DNA from: JAJFJD01 sp965228425
GTDB lineage: Bacteria; Pseudomonadota; Alphaproteobacteria; UBA8366
Direction: 5' to 3'
Assembly (NCBI GenBank): GCA_965228425.1
Contig: OZ245815.1
Coordinates: 1,922,001-1,986,000 of the forward strand
Length of the DNA: 64,000 nt
This document shows positions 35,752-43,581 of the stretch, piece after piece. Position numbers and translations under genes: made by a program. The notes beneath the pieces were generated by a model. That model was not told the origin of the DNA and searched no databases. It worked only from the letters and a program-made list of their open reading frames with translations. Within the stretch, counting starts at the first letter, position 1, and every line of letters begins with the position of its first letter.

Positions 35752-37235
35752 GCGCGGTGATCGTCAACGAGGTGTTGCGCGGGTTCTACCTCGACTCGGT
35801 CGCGCTGCTGCGGATGTCGCAGGTGCTGGCGGCACTCGATGGCGTCGACGAGGCGGCGATGATGATGGGATCGCCGTCGAACCGCGAGATCATGGCGGAT
35901 GCCGGGATACTCGACGCGACGGGCGAAGCGGCGGAGGGCGGCGATTTGGTGATCGGCATTCGCGCTGAAAACCAGGAGGCGGCCGACCTCGCCTTGACGG
36001 AGGCGCGCGCCATTCTGGAGCAATCGTCTGCGGCGAAAGGCAGCGGAGAAATCTGGCGGCCCCGCTCGATCAGGTCCGCCGTGAATGCCATGCCCGAGGC
36101 GAATTTCGCGCTCATCTCCGTGCCGGGCGATTTCGCGATATCGGAGGCACGAAAGGCGCTGCGCCGGGGCTTGCACGTGATGATTTTCAGCGACAACGTG
36201 CCGGTCGCCGACGAAGCGGCGTTGAAGCAGGAAGCGCTCGAAAGTGGACGGCTCGTGATGGGTCCCGATTGCGGGACGGCGATCATCAACGGTTCACCGC
36301 TTGCCTTCGCGAACGCGGTGCCGCGGGGGTCGATCGGCGTCATCGGCGCATCCGGTACCGGGATACAAGAGGTCACCTGTCTGATTGGCGAGAACGGCGG
36401 CGGCATTTCGCACGCCATCGGCGTCGGCGGGCGCGATCTTTCGGACGCGGTCGGCGGCGTCACCACCAAGATGGCCCTCGACCTTTTGGACCGCGATCCG
36501 GCGACGCAGCATATTGTTTTGATTTCTAAACCGCCGGGCGCGGCGGTTGCTGCCAAGGTCGCCGAGCGGATCGGGGCCGGTTCGAAACCCTGCACCGTGT
36601 GTTTCGTCGGCGGGTCCGAGATGTCCTTGCCGGCGAACGCGACGGCTGTGACCACCTTGAAGGCCGCGGCGGAGAAGGCCCTGGGCGGTTCTCCCATCGG
36701 GGCAGGGTTCGATCCGGCCGACAAGGTGGTTGCGCCAAACAGCGGCGCGATGATCCGGGGGTTGTTCAGCGGCGGCACGCTCTGCGCGGAGGCGCAGGTC
36801 ATATTAAAGGCAGCGGGCGAATCCGTCGGGTCCAACGCCCCGATACCCGGTTCGGATGGTCTCGATGTCGAAGGGGCGCATCGATTGATCGATCTGGGCG
36901 CGGACGAATATACGCAAGGACGGCCGCATCCCATGATCGAACCGTCTGTTCGGGACGAGGCGTTGACCGTGGCCTTGGGTGATCCATCCGTTGGCGTGAT
37001 TCTTCTCGACGTGGTGCTCGGCTACGGTGCGCATGGCGATCCGGCGGGACATCTCATTGGGTCACTCGGAGATGCGGCGGACAAACAAGTGATTGCGTCG
37101 GTCACGGGTACCGAACAGGATCCGCAGCGACGGTCCGCGCAAATTGCCAAGCTCGAAACTGCGGGGATTGTCGTAGCGCCATCGAATGCCGATGCCGCGG
37201 TGTTGGCGCTGGCCTGTATCCGAAAAAAGACGTAA
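35748..37235 (+). CDS. allF: oxamic transcarbamylase subunit AllF (FdrA)
   Basis: 495 residues from the ATG at 35748. FdrA-type protein with a succinyl-CoA-synthetase-alpha-like fold: SVPGDFAISEARKALRRGLHVM and SGRLVMGPDCGTAIINGSPLAF, GASGTGIQEVTCLI, then a second ligase-like domain with FSGGTLCAEAQVIL. It is shorter than E. coli FdrA (555). Forms the transcarbamylase complex with AllG and AllH. It sits directly before the carbamate-kinase remnant. Confidence 0.88.
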   Translation: MSAVIVNEVLRGFYLDSVALLRMSQVLAALDGVDEAAMMMGSPSNREIMADAGILDATGEAAEGGDLVIGIRAENQEAADLALTEARAILEQSSAAKGSGEIWRPRSIRSAVNAMPEANFALISVPGDFAISEARKALRRGLHVMIFSDNVPVADEAALKQEALESGRLVMGPDCGTAIINGSPLAFANAVPRGSIGVIGASGTGIQEVTCLIGENGGGISHAIGVGGRDLSDAVGGVTTKMALDLLDRDPATQHIVLISKPPGAAVAAKVAERIGAGSKPCTVCFVGGSEMSLPANATAVTTLKAAAEKALGGSPIGAGFDPADKVVAPNSGAMIRGLFSGGTLCAEAQVILKAAGESVGSNAPIPGSDGLDVEGAHRLIDLGADEYTQGRPHPMIEPSVRDEALTVALGDPSVGVILLDVVLGYGAHGDPAGHLIGSLGDAADKQVIASVTGTEQDPQRRSAQIAKLETAGIVVAPSNADAAVLALACIRKKT

Positions 37236-37249
37236 TCGAGAACGCGACG

Positions 37250-37483
37250 ATGCCCGACATCGACGACATTCCACGACGTTTGCTGGTAGCGGCCGGCGGC
37301 AACGCTACGCACCCGGAATATATTGAAGGAACATCGCAGGAGCAGAAGGACATCGCCGCCACCGCCGCGGCGATTGGGTTTCTGAAGGCGGGCGGCGAGC
37401 GGGTGGTGATCTGTCACCTTCAGGATCCGATGGCCGCCTTACGCGGTGAAACCGGCACGCACATCGTGGCCGCCGATGGTTGA
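37250..37483 (+). CDS. internally deleted carbamate-kinase-like ORF
   Basis: 77 residues. The first half (RRLLVAAGGNATHPEY and EGTSQEQKDIAATAA) matches the extreme N-terminus of carbamate kinase (ArcC/AllK; family start VVALGGNA). The second half (AAIGFLKAGGERVVI, ETGTHIVAA) matches its extreme C-terminus. The central ~220 residues, with the ATP and carbamate sites, are missing, and the join is in frame. It is translationally coupled to allH (8-bp overlap). Either a decayed remnant kept for coupling or a true miniprotein; it cannot be an active kinase as written. Confidence 0.7.
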   Translation: MPDIDDIPRRLLVAAGGNATHPEYIEGTSQEQKDIAATAAAIGFLKAGGERVVICHLQDPMAALRGETGTHIVAADG

Positions 37484-38435
37484 CCCCTGCGGGCCGTACA
37501 ATTTTTCCATCACCACGATGGGGCCGGTCGCGTGGCGGACCATCGATCTGACGATGCAGGGCTGCGTCGCAGCCGTGTTCCACCGCAGCTTCTATATCGA
37601 GTCTGGAGATTCATTCGTCTGCATCGGCGTCCCGGAATTGGCGCCTGGTCCTTTGACCGCAGCGGCCGATGTGCCGCACGGTATGAATTGGATGTCGAGC
37701 GGACTCCGTGTTGGTGCGCGCGTTACGGGTTCGGACGGTGTCTTGACGGTGGGTACCCGATTTCGGTTTGATGCCCGCGCCGCACGGCAATGGTCGCCGC
37801 CGGCGTTTTCCGATCCGTTCCCAATCGATGTGCGGATGGAATCCGCGAATTCGATTGCCCGGGCGTCCGTGCCGGAAAATGGTCTCGCGCCGCTGATATT
37901 CTCGGTCGGGAAAACGGCGATGGTGTCGCCGGTCGTCAACGCCGCCGTGCCCGCGCACCGGCGGCTGATGGATTGGCTCCGGCGGGTCGCCGACGGCACG
38001 GATGTATCGCCACCATTGGACGCGGTCCGTCGACTGCTGGGGTTGGGTCCGGGTCTGACGCCGTCCGGCGACGACTATCTGGGTGGTATGATGATCGCCC
38101 TGCGCGCCTTCGGATATGGTCGAGCGGTAGAGCGCCTCTACGCTATCATCGACCGGGAAGTGCCGGAGCGGACGAACCGCATCAGCGCGGCATATCTTGG
38201 GGCTGCGCGTGAAGGCTGGGGCGCCGCCCCGCTGCACGACGTGCTCAACCATTTGGCCGCGAAAACGGACCCGCCGCTGTCGTCGCTGATACCCGCCGTG
38301 GATCGAATCGGCCATACATCGGGTTGGGACGCGCTGACGGGACTGTTGTCGGTTGTCGAAGCAGCATCGACGGCGTCCGCAACGGCAACCGGGCGGCTTG
38401 ACGCAGTGTTGAACAGGTCACGAAGGAACCGATAG
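37476..38435 (+). CDS. allH: oxamic transcarbamylase subunit AllH (YlbF/DUF2877)
   Basis: 319 residues from the ATG at 37476 (MVDPCGPYNFSITTMG). The DUF2877 hallmark GLGPGLTPSGDDYLGGMMIA is at about residues 188-207, followed by RTNRISAAYL. Partner of AllF and AllG. It overlaps the carbamate-kinase-like ORF by 8 bp, and hpxW starts 2 bp after it, so the operon is tightly packed. Confidence 0.85.
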   Translation: MVDPCGPYNFSITTMGPVAWRTIDLTMQGCVAAVFHRSFYIESGDSFVCIGVPELAPGPLTAAADVPHGMNWMSSGLRVGARVTGSDGVLTVGTRFRFDARAARQWSPPAFSDPFPIDVRMESANSIARASVPENGLAPLIFSVGKTAMVSPVVNAAVPAHRRLMDWLRRVADGTDVSPPLDAVRRLLGLGPGLTPSGDDYLGGMMIALRAFGYGRAVERLYAIIDREVPERTNRISAAYLGAAREGWGAAPLHDVLNHLAAKTDPPLSSLIPAVDRIGHTSGWDALTGLLSVVEAASTASATATGRLDAVLNRSRRNR

Positions 38436-38437
38436 CC

Positions 38438-40027
38438 ATGTTGCAGACGGCTCAATCCTATCGCGGCATGGTGACCGCGCCGCATCATTTGGCGGCGCGC
38501 GCCGGTCAGCGGGTGCTGGAAGACGGCGGCAACGCGATCGAGGCGATGATCGCCGCGGCCAGTACGATCGCGATCGTCTATCCGCATATGAATGCGCTGG
38601 GCGGCGATAATTTCTGGCTGATTCACACGCCGGGCATGCCGCCGGTCGGGATCGATGCGTGCGGCGGGGCGGCGGCCGCCGCGGATATCGGCTATTACAC
38701 GTCGCGCGGTCTGGATGCCATTCCGTCGCGCGGCGCGGACGCCACGCTGACCGTCGCGGGCGCGGTCTCGGGCTGGGAGGAAGCGTTGCGGATCAGCGCC
38801 GAATGGGGCGGTTCGCTGCCGCTCGCGCGTTTGTTGGAGGATGCGGTGTTTTACGCTGGCGATGGCATCGCGGTCACCAACACGCAAGCCGACAACACAG
38901 GCGCAAAGCTACCGGAGTTGAGAGACGCACCCGGATTCGCCGGAACGTACCTGATCGGCGGCAGGCCGCCGACGCGTGGTGCGCGGTTCAAGCAGCCGCG
39001 CATGGCCGCCACGCTGAAGGCGCTGGCGGCGAATGGGCTGGACGACTTTTATCGCGGCGCGTTGGCGAAGGCGATCGCGGCGGACTTGTCGCGCGCGGGC
39101 AGCCCGGTCGCTCTCGAGGACCTGCAGCGCCACAAGGCCCTGCGCCTGCCACCGTTGTCGGTACAGGCGGGCGGGCATTCGATCTACAACATGCCGCCGC
39201 CGACCCAGGGGATAGCGTCGTTGATGCTGCTGGGTGTCTACGCGCGGCTCGGTATCTCCGAAGCCGACGGCTTCGATTTTGTGCACGGGTTGGTCGAGGC
39301 GACCAAGGGCGTGTTCCGGATTCGCGACCGGCATGTAACAGACCCGGACTTTATGGCGGACGACCCGGCGACCTTCCTGACCGACGCGGCTTTGCATGCG
39401 ATCGCCGACGATGTCGACCGTGAAACGGCCGCTCCTTGGCCCGATAAGACGCCGGGCGGCGATACGGTCTGGCTCAGTGCCGCCGATGGAAAAGGCCGGA
39501 TGGTCAGCTTCATCCAGAGCATCTACTGGGAATTCGGATCGGGCACGGTGCTCGACGAAACCGGCATTACTTGGCAGAACCGCGGTACGAGTTTCAGCCT
39601 GGATCCGGTCCATCACAATCACCTGCGTCCGCACCGGCGTCCGTTCCACACGATCCAACCCGCGCTGGCGCAGCTCGGCGATGGCCGCGTGATGGCCTAC
39701 GGCACCATGGGCGGCGAGGGACAGCCGCAGACGCAGGCGATGGTTTTCTCGCGTCACGTCCTGCATGGGCAGGAATTGCAACAGGCCGTGAGCGCTCCGC
39801 GCTGGCTCCTGGGCCGGACATGGGGTGCGGAGACGGCGAACCTGCGCATCGAAAACCGGTTCGACTCATCGGTGATCGATCGGTTGCGCGCTGCCGGACA
39901 CGACTTGGAGGTCATTGGGCCCTTCGATGAAGTGATGGGGCATGCCGGGGCGATCGTGCGACATCCGGACGGGCGGCTGGAAGGCGCGGCCGACCCGCGG
40001 GGCGATGGCGGCGTCTCCGCCTTCTAG
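38438..40027 (+). CDS. hpxW: oxamate amidohydrolase HpxW-like (gamma-glutamyltransferase family)
   Basis: 529 residues, Ntn-hydrolase of the gamma-glutamyltransferase fold. The catalytic Thr is predicted at residue 343 in GGDTVWLSAADGKG, followed by FIQSIYWEFGSG, WQNRGTSFSLDP and GTMGGEGQPQTQ. Autocleavage before T343 would give the two subunits. Known HpxW of Klebsiella hydrolyses oxamate to oxalate and ammonia and has this size and fold. Assignment rests on length, family and position 2 bp after the oxamate-producing AllFGH genes; a true gamma-glutamyltransferase is the alternative. No signal peptide is visible, which favours cytoplasmic HpxW. Confidence 0.72.
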   Translation: MLQTAQSYRGMVTAPHHLAARAGQRVLEDGGNAIEAMIAAASTIAIVYPHMNALGGDNFWLIHTPGMPPVGIDACGGAAAAADIGYYTSRGLDAIPSRGADATLTVAGAVSGWEEALRISAEWGGSLPLARLLEDAVFYAGDGIAVTNTQADNTGAKLPELRDAPGFAGTYLIGGRPPTRGARFKQPRMAATLKALAANGLDDFYRGALAKAIAADLSRAGSPVALEDLQRHKALRLPPLSVQAGGHSIYNMPPPTQGIASLMLLGVYARLGISEADGFDFVHGLVEATKGVFRIRDRHVTDPDFMADDPATFLTDAALHAIADDVDRETAAPWPDKTPGGDTVWLSAADGKGRMVSFIQSIYWEFGSGTVLDETGITWQNRGTSFSLDPVHHNHLRPHRRPFHTIQPALAQLGDGRVMAYGTMGGEGQPQTQAMVFSRHVLHGQELQQAVSAPRWLLGRTWGAETANLRIENRFDSSVIDRLRAAGHDLEVIGPFDEVMGHAGAIVRHPDGRLEGAADPRGDGGVSAF

Positions 40028-40140
40028 GTCGCGTCGTCCCGCTGATGCCCCAGCAAATCCGTGACAAGCCGGTTCGGCGCGGTATCCTGTTCGCGAGGCG
40101 TAACGGTGGACCGGGTTTCCCTACGGGATGAAAACGCGCG

Positions 40141-41607
40141 ATGCATGACGGCCAATCGCCGGCGGAGAACGCCGCCGCCGATCACGACTCGCTTGATGCG
40201 CTGGAAGCACAGCTCCGGCGCGACCTGTCTTACCTGAACTACCCTGCCAAGAACTGGGTGAAGCCGCTAGCGCCGGCGGATGAAGACGAGACCTTCGACG
40301 TGGTCACCATCGGTGCGGGCATGGTCGGCTTGGCCGTGGCCGTGGCGCTTCGCCGCGAAGGCATCCAAAACGCCGCCTGTTTGGACGCCGCCCCGGTGGG
40401 GCAAGAGGGACCGTGGGTGACGACCGCGCGCATGCGCACGCTGCGTTCGCCGAAGATTCTGCTTGGCCCGGCGATGGGTATCGGGTCGCTGACCTTCCGG
40501 GCGTGGTATGTCGCGCAGTTTGGCGATGCCGCCTGGGAATCGCTGGACAAGATTCCCCGCGTTATGTGGATGGATTATCTGCGCTGGTACCGCAAAGTCC
40601 TGGACCTGCCGGTACGCAATGGGGTGCGCGTCGAGTCCATCCGGTGGGAGGGTGATCGGTTCGTGCTCGATACGGTGGGCCCCGAGGGTGCCAAGATCAT
40701 CGGTGCGCGCCGCGTGGCGCTGGCTACCGGGCGGGATGGATTGGGCGGGCCGAGCCTGCCGCCGGAGGCGCAGAATATCGATCCCGCGCGCCGGGCGCAT
40801 AGCAACGACGAAATCGATTTCGAGGGTCTCGCCGGCAAGCGCGTCGCGGTGATCGGCGCCGGGGCGTCGGCCTTCGACAACGCGGCGGTCGCGCTGGAAA
40901 GCGGTGCCGCGGAGGTCCGCGTATTGTGCCGCCGGCCCGATATCCCCCGGATCAACAAGTTGACCGGCATCGGCAGTCCCGGGATCGTGCACGGCTGGTA
41001 TGCGTTGCCCGACGCGTGGAAGTGGCGATTGCTGCATTACAACGACAGTTGCCAGACGCCGCCGCCGGGAACGTCGATCCGCCGCGTGACCGACTTCCCC
41101 AACGGGCATCTGCATACGGGGTGTCCGATCCGGTCAATGACGGACTCGGGCGGCGAGGTCGTGATCGAGACTCCCCGCGGAACCTATAGCTGCGATTTCG
41201 TGATTTTCGGTACCGGCTTCCAGTTCGATGCGACGCGCCGCCCGGAACTCGCGGCTTTCGCGGCCAACATTCTGACGTGGCGCGACGCCTTCGTTCCGCC
41301 GCCGTCGGAGCAAGACGAAGCGCTCGCCAGCGCACCCTATCTCGGGCCGATTTTCGAGTTCCGCGAGCGCCGCGCCGGCGCGACGCCTGGCCTCGACCGG
41401 CTGCACTGCATGAATTACGCGGCGACACTGACCCATAGCAAGTTGACTGGCGACATTCCCGCGGTGACGCAAGGCGCCAACCGGTTTGCCCAGGGCGTTG
41501 CCACAGCTTTCCTGGCCGAAGATATCGACCATCACTACGAACGGTTGCTGGCTTTCGATACGCCCGAAGTGAAGGGCGACGAATGGACCGACGAACCCTT
41601 GCCCTGA
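40141..41607 (+). CDS. flavin-containing monooxygenase-like oxidoreductase
   Basis: 488 residues with an FAD-binding GAGMVGLAVAVALRREG (about residue 60) and a second nucleotide-binding VIGAGASAFDNAAVAL (about 238), plus the FGTGFQFD motif of the FMO/Baeyer-Villiger group. Probably NADPH-dependent. The classical FMO fingerprint is only partly kept, so the reaction is open. Monocistronic, about 115 bp after hpxW. Its position between the oxamate and oxalate blocks is the only hint of a link. Confidence 0.82.
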   Translation: MHDGQSPAENAAADHDSLDALEAQLRRDLSYLNYPAKNWVKPLAPADEDETFDVVTIGAGMVGLAVAVALRREGIQNAACLDAAPVGQEGPWVTTARMRTLRSPKILLGPAMGIGSLTFRAWYVAQFGDAAWESLDKIPRVMWMDYLRWYRKVLDLPVRNGVRVESIRWEGDRFVLDTVGPEGAKIIGARRVALATGRDGLGGPSLPPEAQNIDPARRAHSNDEIDFEGLAGKRVAVIGAGASAFDNAAVALESGAAEVRVLCRRPDIPRINKLTGIGSPGIVHGWYALPDAWKWRLLHYNDSCQTPPPGTSIRRVTDFPNGHLHTGCPIRSMTDSGGEVVIETPRGTYSCDFVIFGTGFQFDATRRPELAAFAANILTWRDAFVPPPSEQDEALASAPYLGPIFEFRERRAGATPGLDRLHCMNYAATLTHSKLTGDIPAVTQGANRFAQGVATAFLAEDIDHHYERLLAFDTPEVKGDEWTDEPLP

Positions 41608-41728
41608 CGCAGATTCAGCCGGCAATGACATGAAGAATTCATGACGGATGCGCGGTGCGCATGGCGCGCGTTTGGCGAGATGGTATACTGAGGTGTTATC
41701 CGCAACGTGAAGATCCTAAAGGAGCGTT

Positions 41729-42181
41729 ATGGCACTCATCGACACTGGCGCGGCCGCGCCGGGGTTCAGTCTTCCGAATCAAGACGGGACTCCGGTCGAT
41801 CTCGCGCAATACGCCGGGAAGAATGTTCTTCTCTGGTGGTATCCGAAAGCCGACACACCCGGTTGAACGGTCGAAGGCAAGGGGTTCCGTGATCGAATCC
41901 AAGATTTCAACGACCGAAACGCCGTTATCATCGGCGTCAGTTTCGACCCGACCGATGCGAACAAGAAGTTTCAGCAGAAGTTCGATTTTCCTTACGATCT
42001 GTTGAGCGACACGGACGGGTCGATGTCGACCGCATACGGCGTCACCGAAGCGGGCGCCGAAAAATCACCGCGCAAGTCGGTATTGATCGGAGCGGACGGA
42101 AAGGTCCTCGCGGCCTACAACACCGTCAAGCCGCCCGAGCATCCTGATCAGGTGTTGGCCGACCTTGATAAGCTGACCTGA
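41729..42181 (+). CDS. selenocysteine peroxiredoxin (Bcp/AhpC-TSA type) with in-frame TGA at the active site
   Basis: 150 residues if TGA at 41864-41866 (codon 46) is read as selenocysteine. Around it is YPKADTPG-U-TVEGKGFRD, the exact peroxidatic motif TPGCT of Bcp-type peroxiredoxins with Sec in place of Cys. The upstream part (GAAAPGFSLPNQDG) and downstream part (IIGVSFDPTDANKKFQ, DFPYDLLSDTDG, RKSVLIGADGKV) are intact and in one frame, ending at a normal TGA. There are no cysteines at all, so it would be a 1-Sec enzyme; the usual resolving position (codon 50) is Lys. It has AAAGGAG just before the ATG, a possible -10 (TATACT, 41684-41689) and a strong terminator. A nonsense mutation or sequencing error at exactly this codon is the alternative. 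Confidence 0.8.
41883..41900 (+). promoter_or_regulatory. candidate SECIS hairpin in the peroxiredoxin mRNA
   Basis: GGTTC-CGTGATC-GAA-T-CC forms a 5-bp stem (41883-41887 with 41895-41900) holding a single bulged U at 41898 and a 7-base loop, its loop starting 21 nt after the TGA. Bulged U and this spacing suit bacterial SECIS hairpins. A competing weaker hairpin (41869-41894) is possible. Not folded by computation. Confidence 0.45.
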
Positions 42182-42206
42182 GGCAACGGACTATTGCCCA
42201 CACGAC

Positions 42207-42245
42207 AACGGGGGCTGCCGATCGGCAGCCCCCGTTTTCTTTCTA
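42207..42245 (+). terminator. strong rho-independent terminator of the peroxiredoxin gene
   Basis: AACGGGGGCTGCCG (42207-42220) pairs perfectly with CGGCAGCCCCCGTT (42223-42236), followed by TTCTTTCT. It starts 25 bp after the stop and also lies downstream of frc on the other strand. Confidence 0.9.
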
Positions 42246-42262
42246 TGGAATGCCGGGAGGCG

Positions 42263-43537
42263 TCAGTCCGATCCGGCGGCCTTAACCTCGCCCACCGCGC
42301 CGGACTCGACGACCTTGTCGAAATCGTCGCCAGTGTAGCCCAGCACCTCTTGCAGGATTTCAGCCGTATGCTCACCGAGCAGCGGCGAGCGTTTGACCTC
42401 CGCGGGACTGTCGGACAGTTTCACGGGACAGCCAACCGTGAGATACGGTCCCCGTTCCGGATGATCGACTTCGACGATGGTGCCGGTCTCGCGCAGCGAC
42501 GGTTCCTGCGACAATTCCTTCATCGATAGGATCGGTCCGCAGGGAATGTCGAGCGGGTTGCAGGCATCCATGACCTCGCGCTTGGTCTTGGTCTTGGTCC
42601 ACTCCTCGATGCGGTCGAAGATTTGCGGGATTTTGTCGAGGCGGGCGTCGGGCTTGGCGTAGGCCGGATCGTCCTTCCAGTCCGGCTGGCCGATCAGGTC
42701 GCAGATGTTGCCCCAGACCGCCGCTTGCGTGATGAAGTAGACATAGGCGTTCGGGTCCGTCTCCCAGCCCTTGCATTTGAGGATCCAGCCCGGCTGACCG
42801 CCGCCGGAATCATTGCCGGCGCGCGGTGTCGTGTCGCCGAATTCGATGCCCTGGCCGAACTGGCTGTATTCCGTGAGCGGGCCGCGTTCGAGCCGTTGCT
42901 GATCGCGCAGCTTAACGCGGCATAGGTTCAGAACGCCGTCCTGCATGGCGGCGAGGACGCGCTGGCCCTTTCCGCTCTGTTCGCGCTGGAACAACGCGGT
43001 GACGATACCGAGAGCGAGGTGAAGGCCAGTGCCGCTGTCGCCGATCTGCGCACCGGTAACCGTCGGCGGACCGTCGAGGAAGCCCGTCGTGGAGGCCGCG
43101 CCGCCGGTGCACTGCGCCACATTCTCATAGACCTTGCAGTCCTCGTAAGGCCCGGGGCCAAAGCCTTTCACCGACGCCATAATCATGCGTGGATTCAGCT
43201 CTTGAATGCGCTCCCAGCCGAAGCCCATCCGGTCCAGCGCGCCAGGCGCGAAGTTCTCCACCATCACGTCGCAGGTCTTGACCAGACGTTCCAGAACTTC
43301 CTTGCCGGTCTCGTTCTTGGTGTTCAATTCGATGGAGCGCTTGTTGTGGTTCAGCATCGTGAAATAGAGCGAGTCCGCGCCCGGGACATCGACAAGTTGT
43401 TTGCGCGTCGCGTCGCCGACGCCGGGCCGTTCGACCTTGATCACGTCGGCGCCGAACCAGGCGAGTAGCTGCGTGCAGGTCGGGCCTGACTGCACATGGG
43501 TGAAATCCAAGATCTTGACGCCTTTGAGCGCTTCCAT
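42263..43537 (-). CDS. frc: formyl-CoA:oxalate CoA-transferase
   Basis: 424 residues, family III CoA-transferase. The catalytic Asp is in QIGDSGTGLHLALG (about residue 167). The N-terminus (LDFTHVQSGPTCTQLLAWFGADVIKVERPGVGD) and the long oxalate-specific segments (GGGQPGWILKCKGWETDPNAYVYFI) are typical of Frc. It transfers CoA from formyl-CoA to oxalate, giving oxalyl-CoA for the next enzyme. Same orientation as oxc, 44 bp apart, third gene of a gntR-oxc-frc run. Confidence 0.95.
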   Translation of the reverse strand: MEALKGVKILDFTHVQSGPTCTQLLAWFGADVIKVERPGVGDATRKQLVDVPGADSLYFTMLNHNKRSIELNTKNETGKEVLERLVKTCDVMVENFAPGALDRMGFGWERIQELNPRMIMASVKGFGPGPYEDCKVYENVAQCTGGAASTTGFLDGPPTVTGAQIGDSGTGLHLALGIVTALFQREQSGKGQRVLAAMQDGVLNLCRVKLRDQQRLERGPLTEYSQFGQGIEFGDTTPRAGNDSGGGQPGWILKCKGWETDPNAYVYFITQAAVWGNICDLIGQPDWKDDPAYAKPDARLDKIPQIFDRIEEWTKTKTKREVMDACNPLDIPCGPILSMKELSQEPSLRETGTIVEVDHPERGPYLTVGCPVKLSDSPAEVKRSPLLGEHTAEILQEVLGYTGDDFDKVVESGAVGEVKAAGSD

Positions 43538-43581
43538 TGCGGGCTCCTATCGGGCTGGGCGTTGAATGCGGAGGGATTGAA

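Noticed and set aside
41655..42005. Frame overlapping the peroxiredoxin in another register
   Set aside because: The peroxiredoxin frame gives a full-length conserved protein once the TGA is read; this one has no recognised motif.
41729..42181. Reading the peroxiredoxin as a simple pseudogene
   Set aside because: Only one change, at the single codon where Sec is known to replace Cys, with intact expression signals; decay would be expected to hit other sites too. It stays the main alternative.
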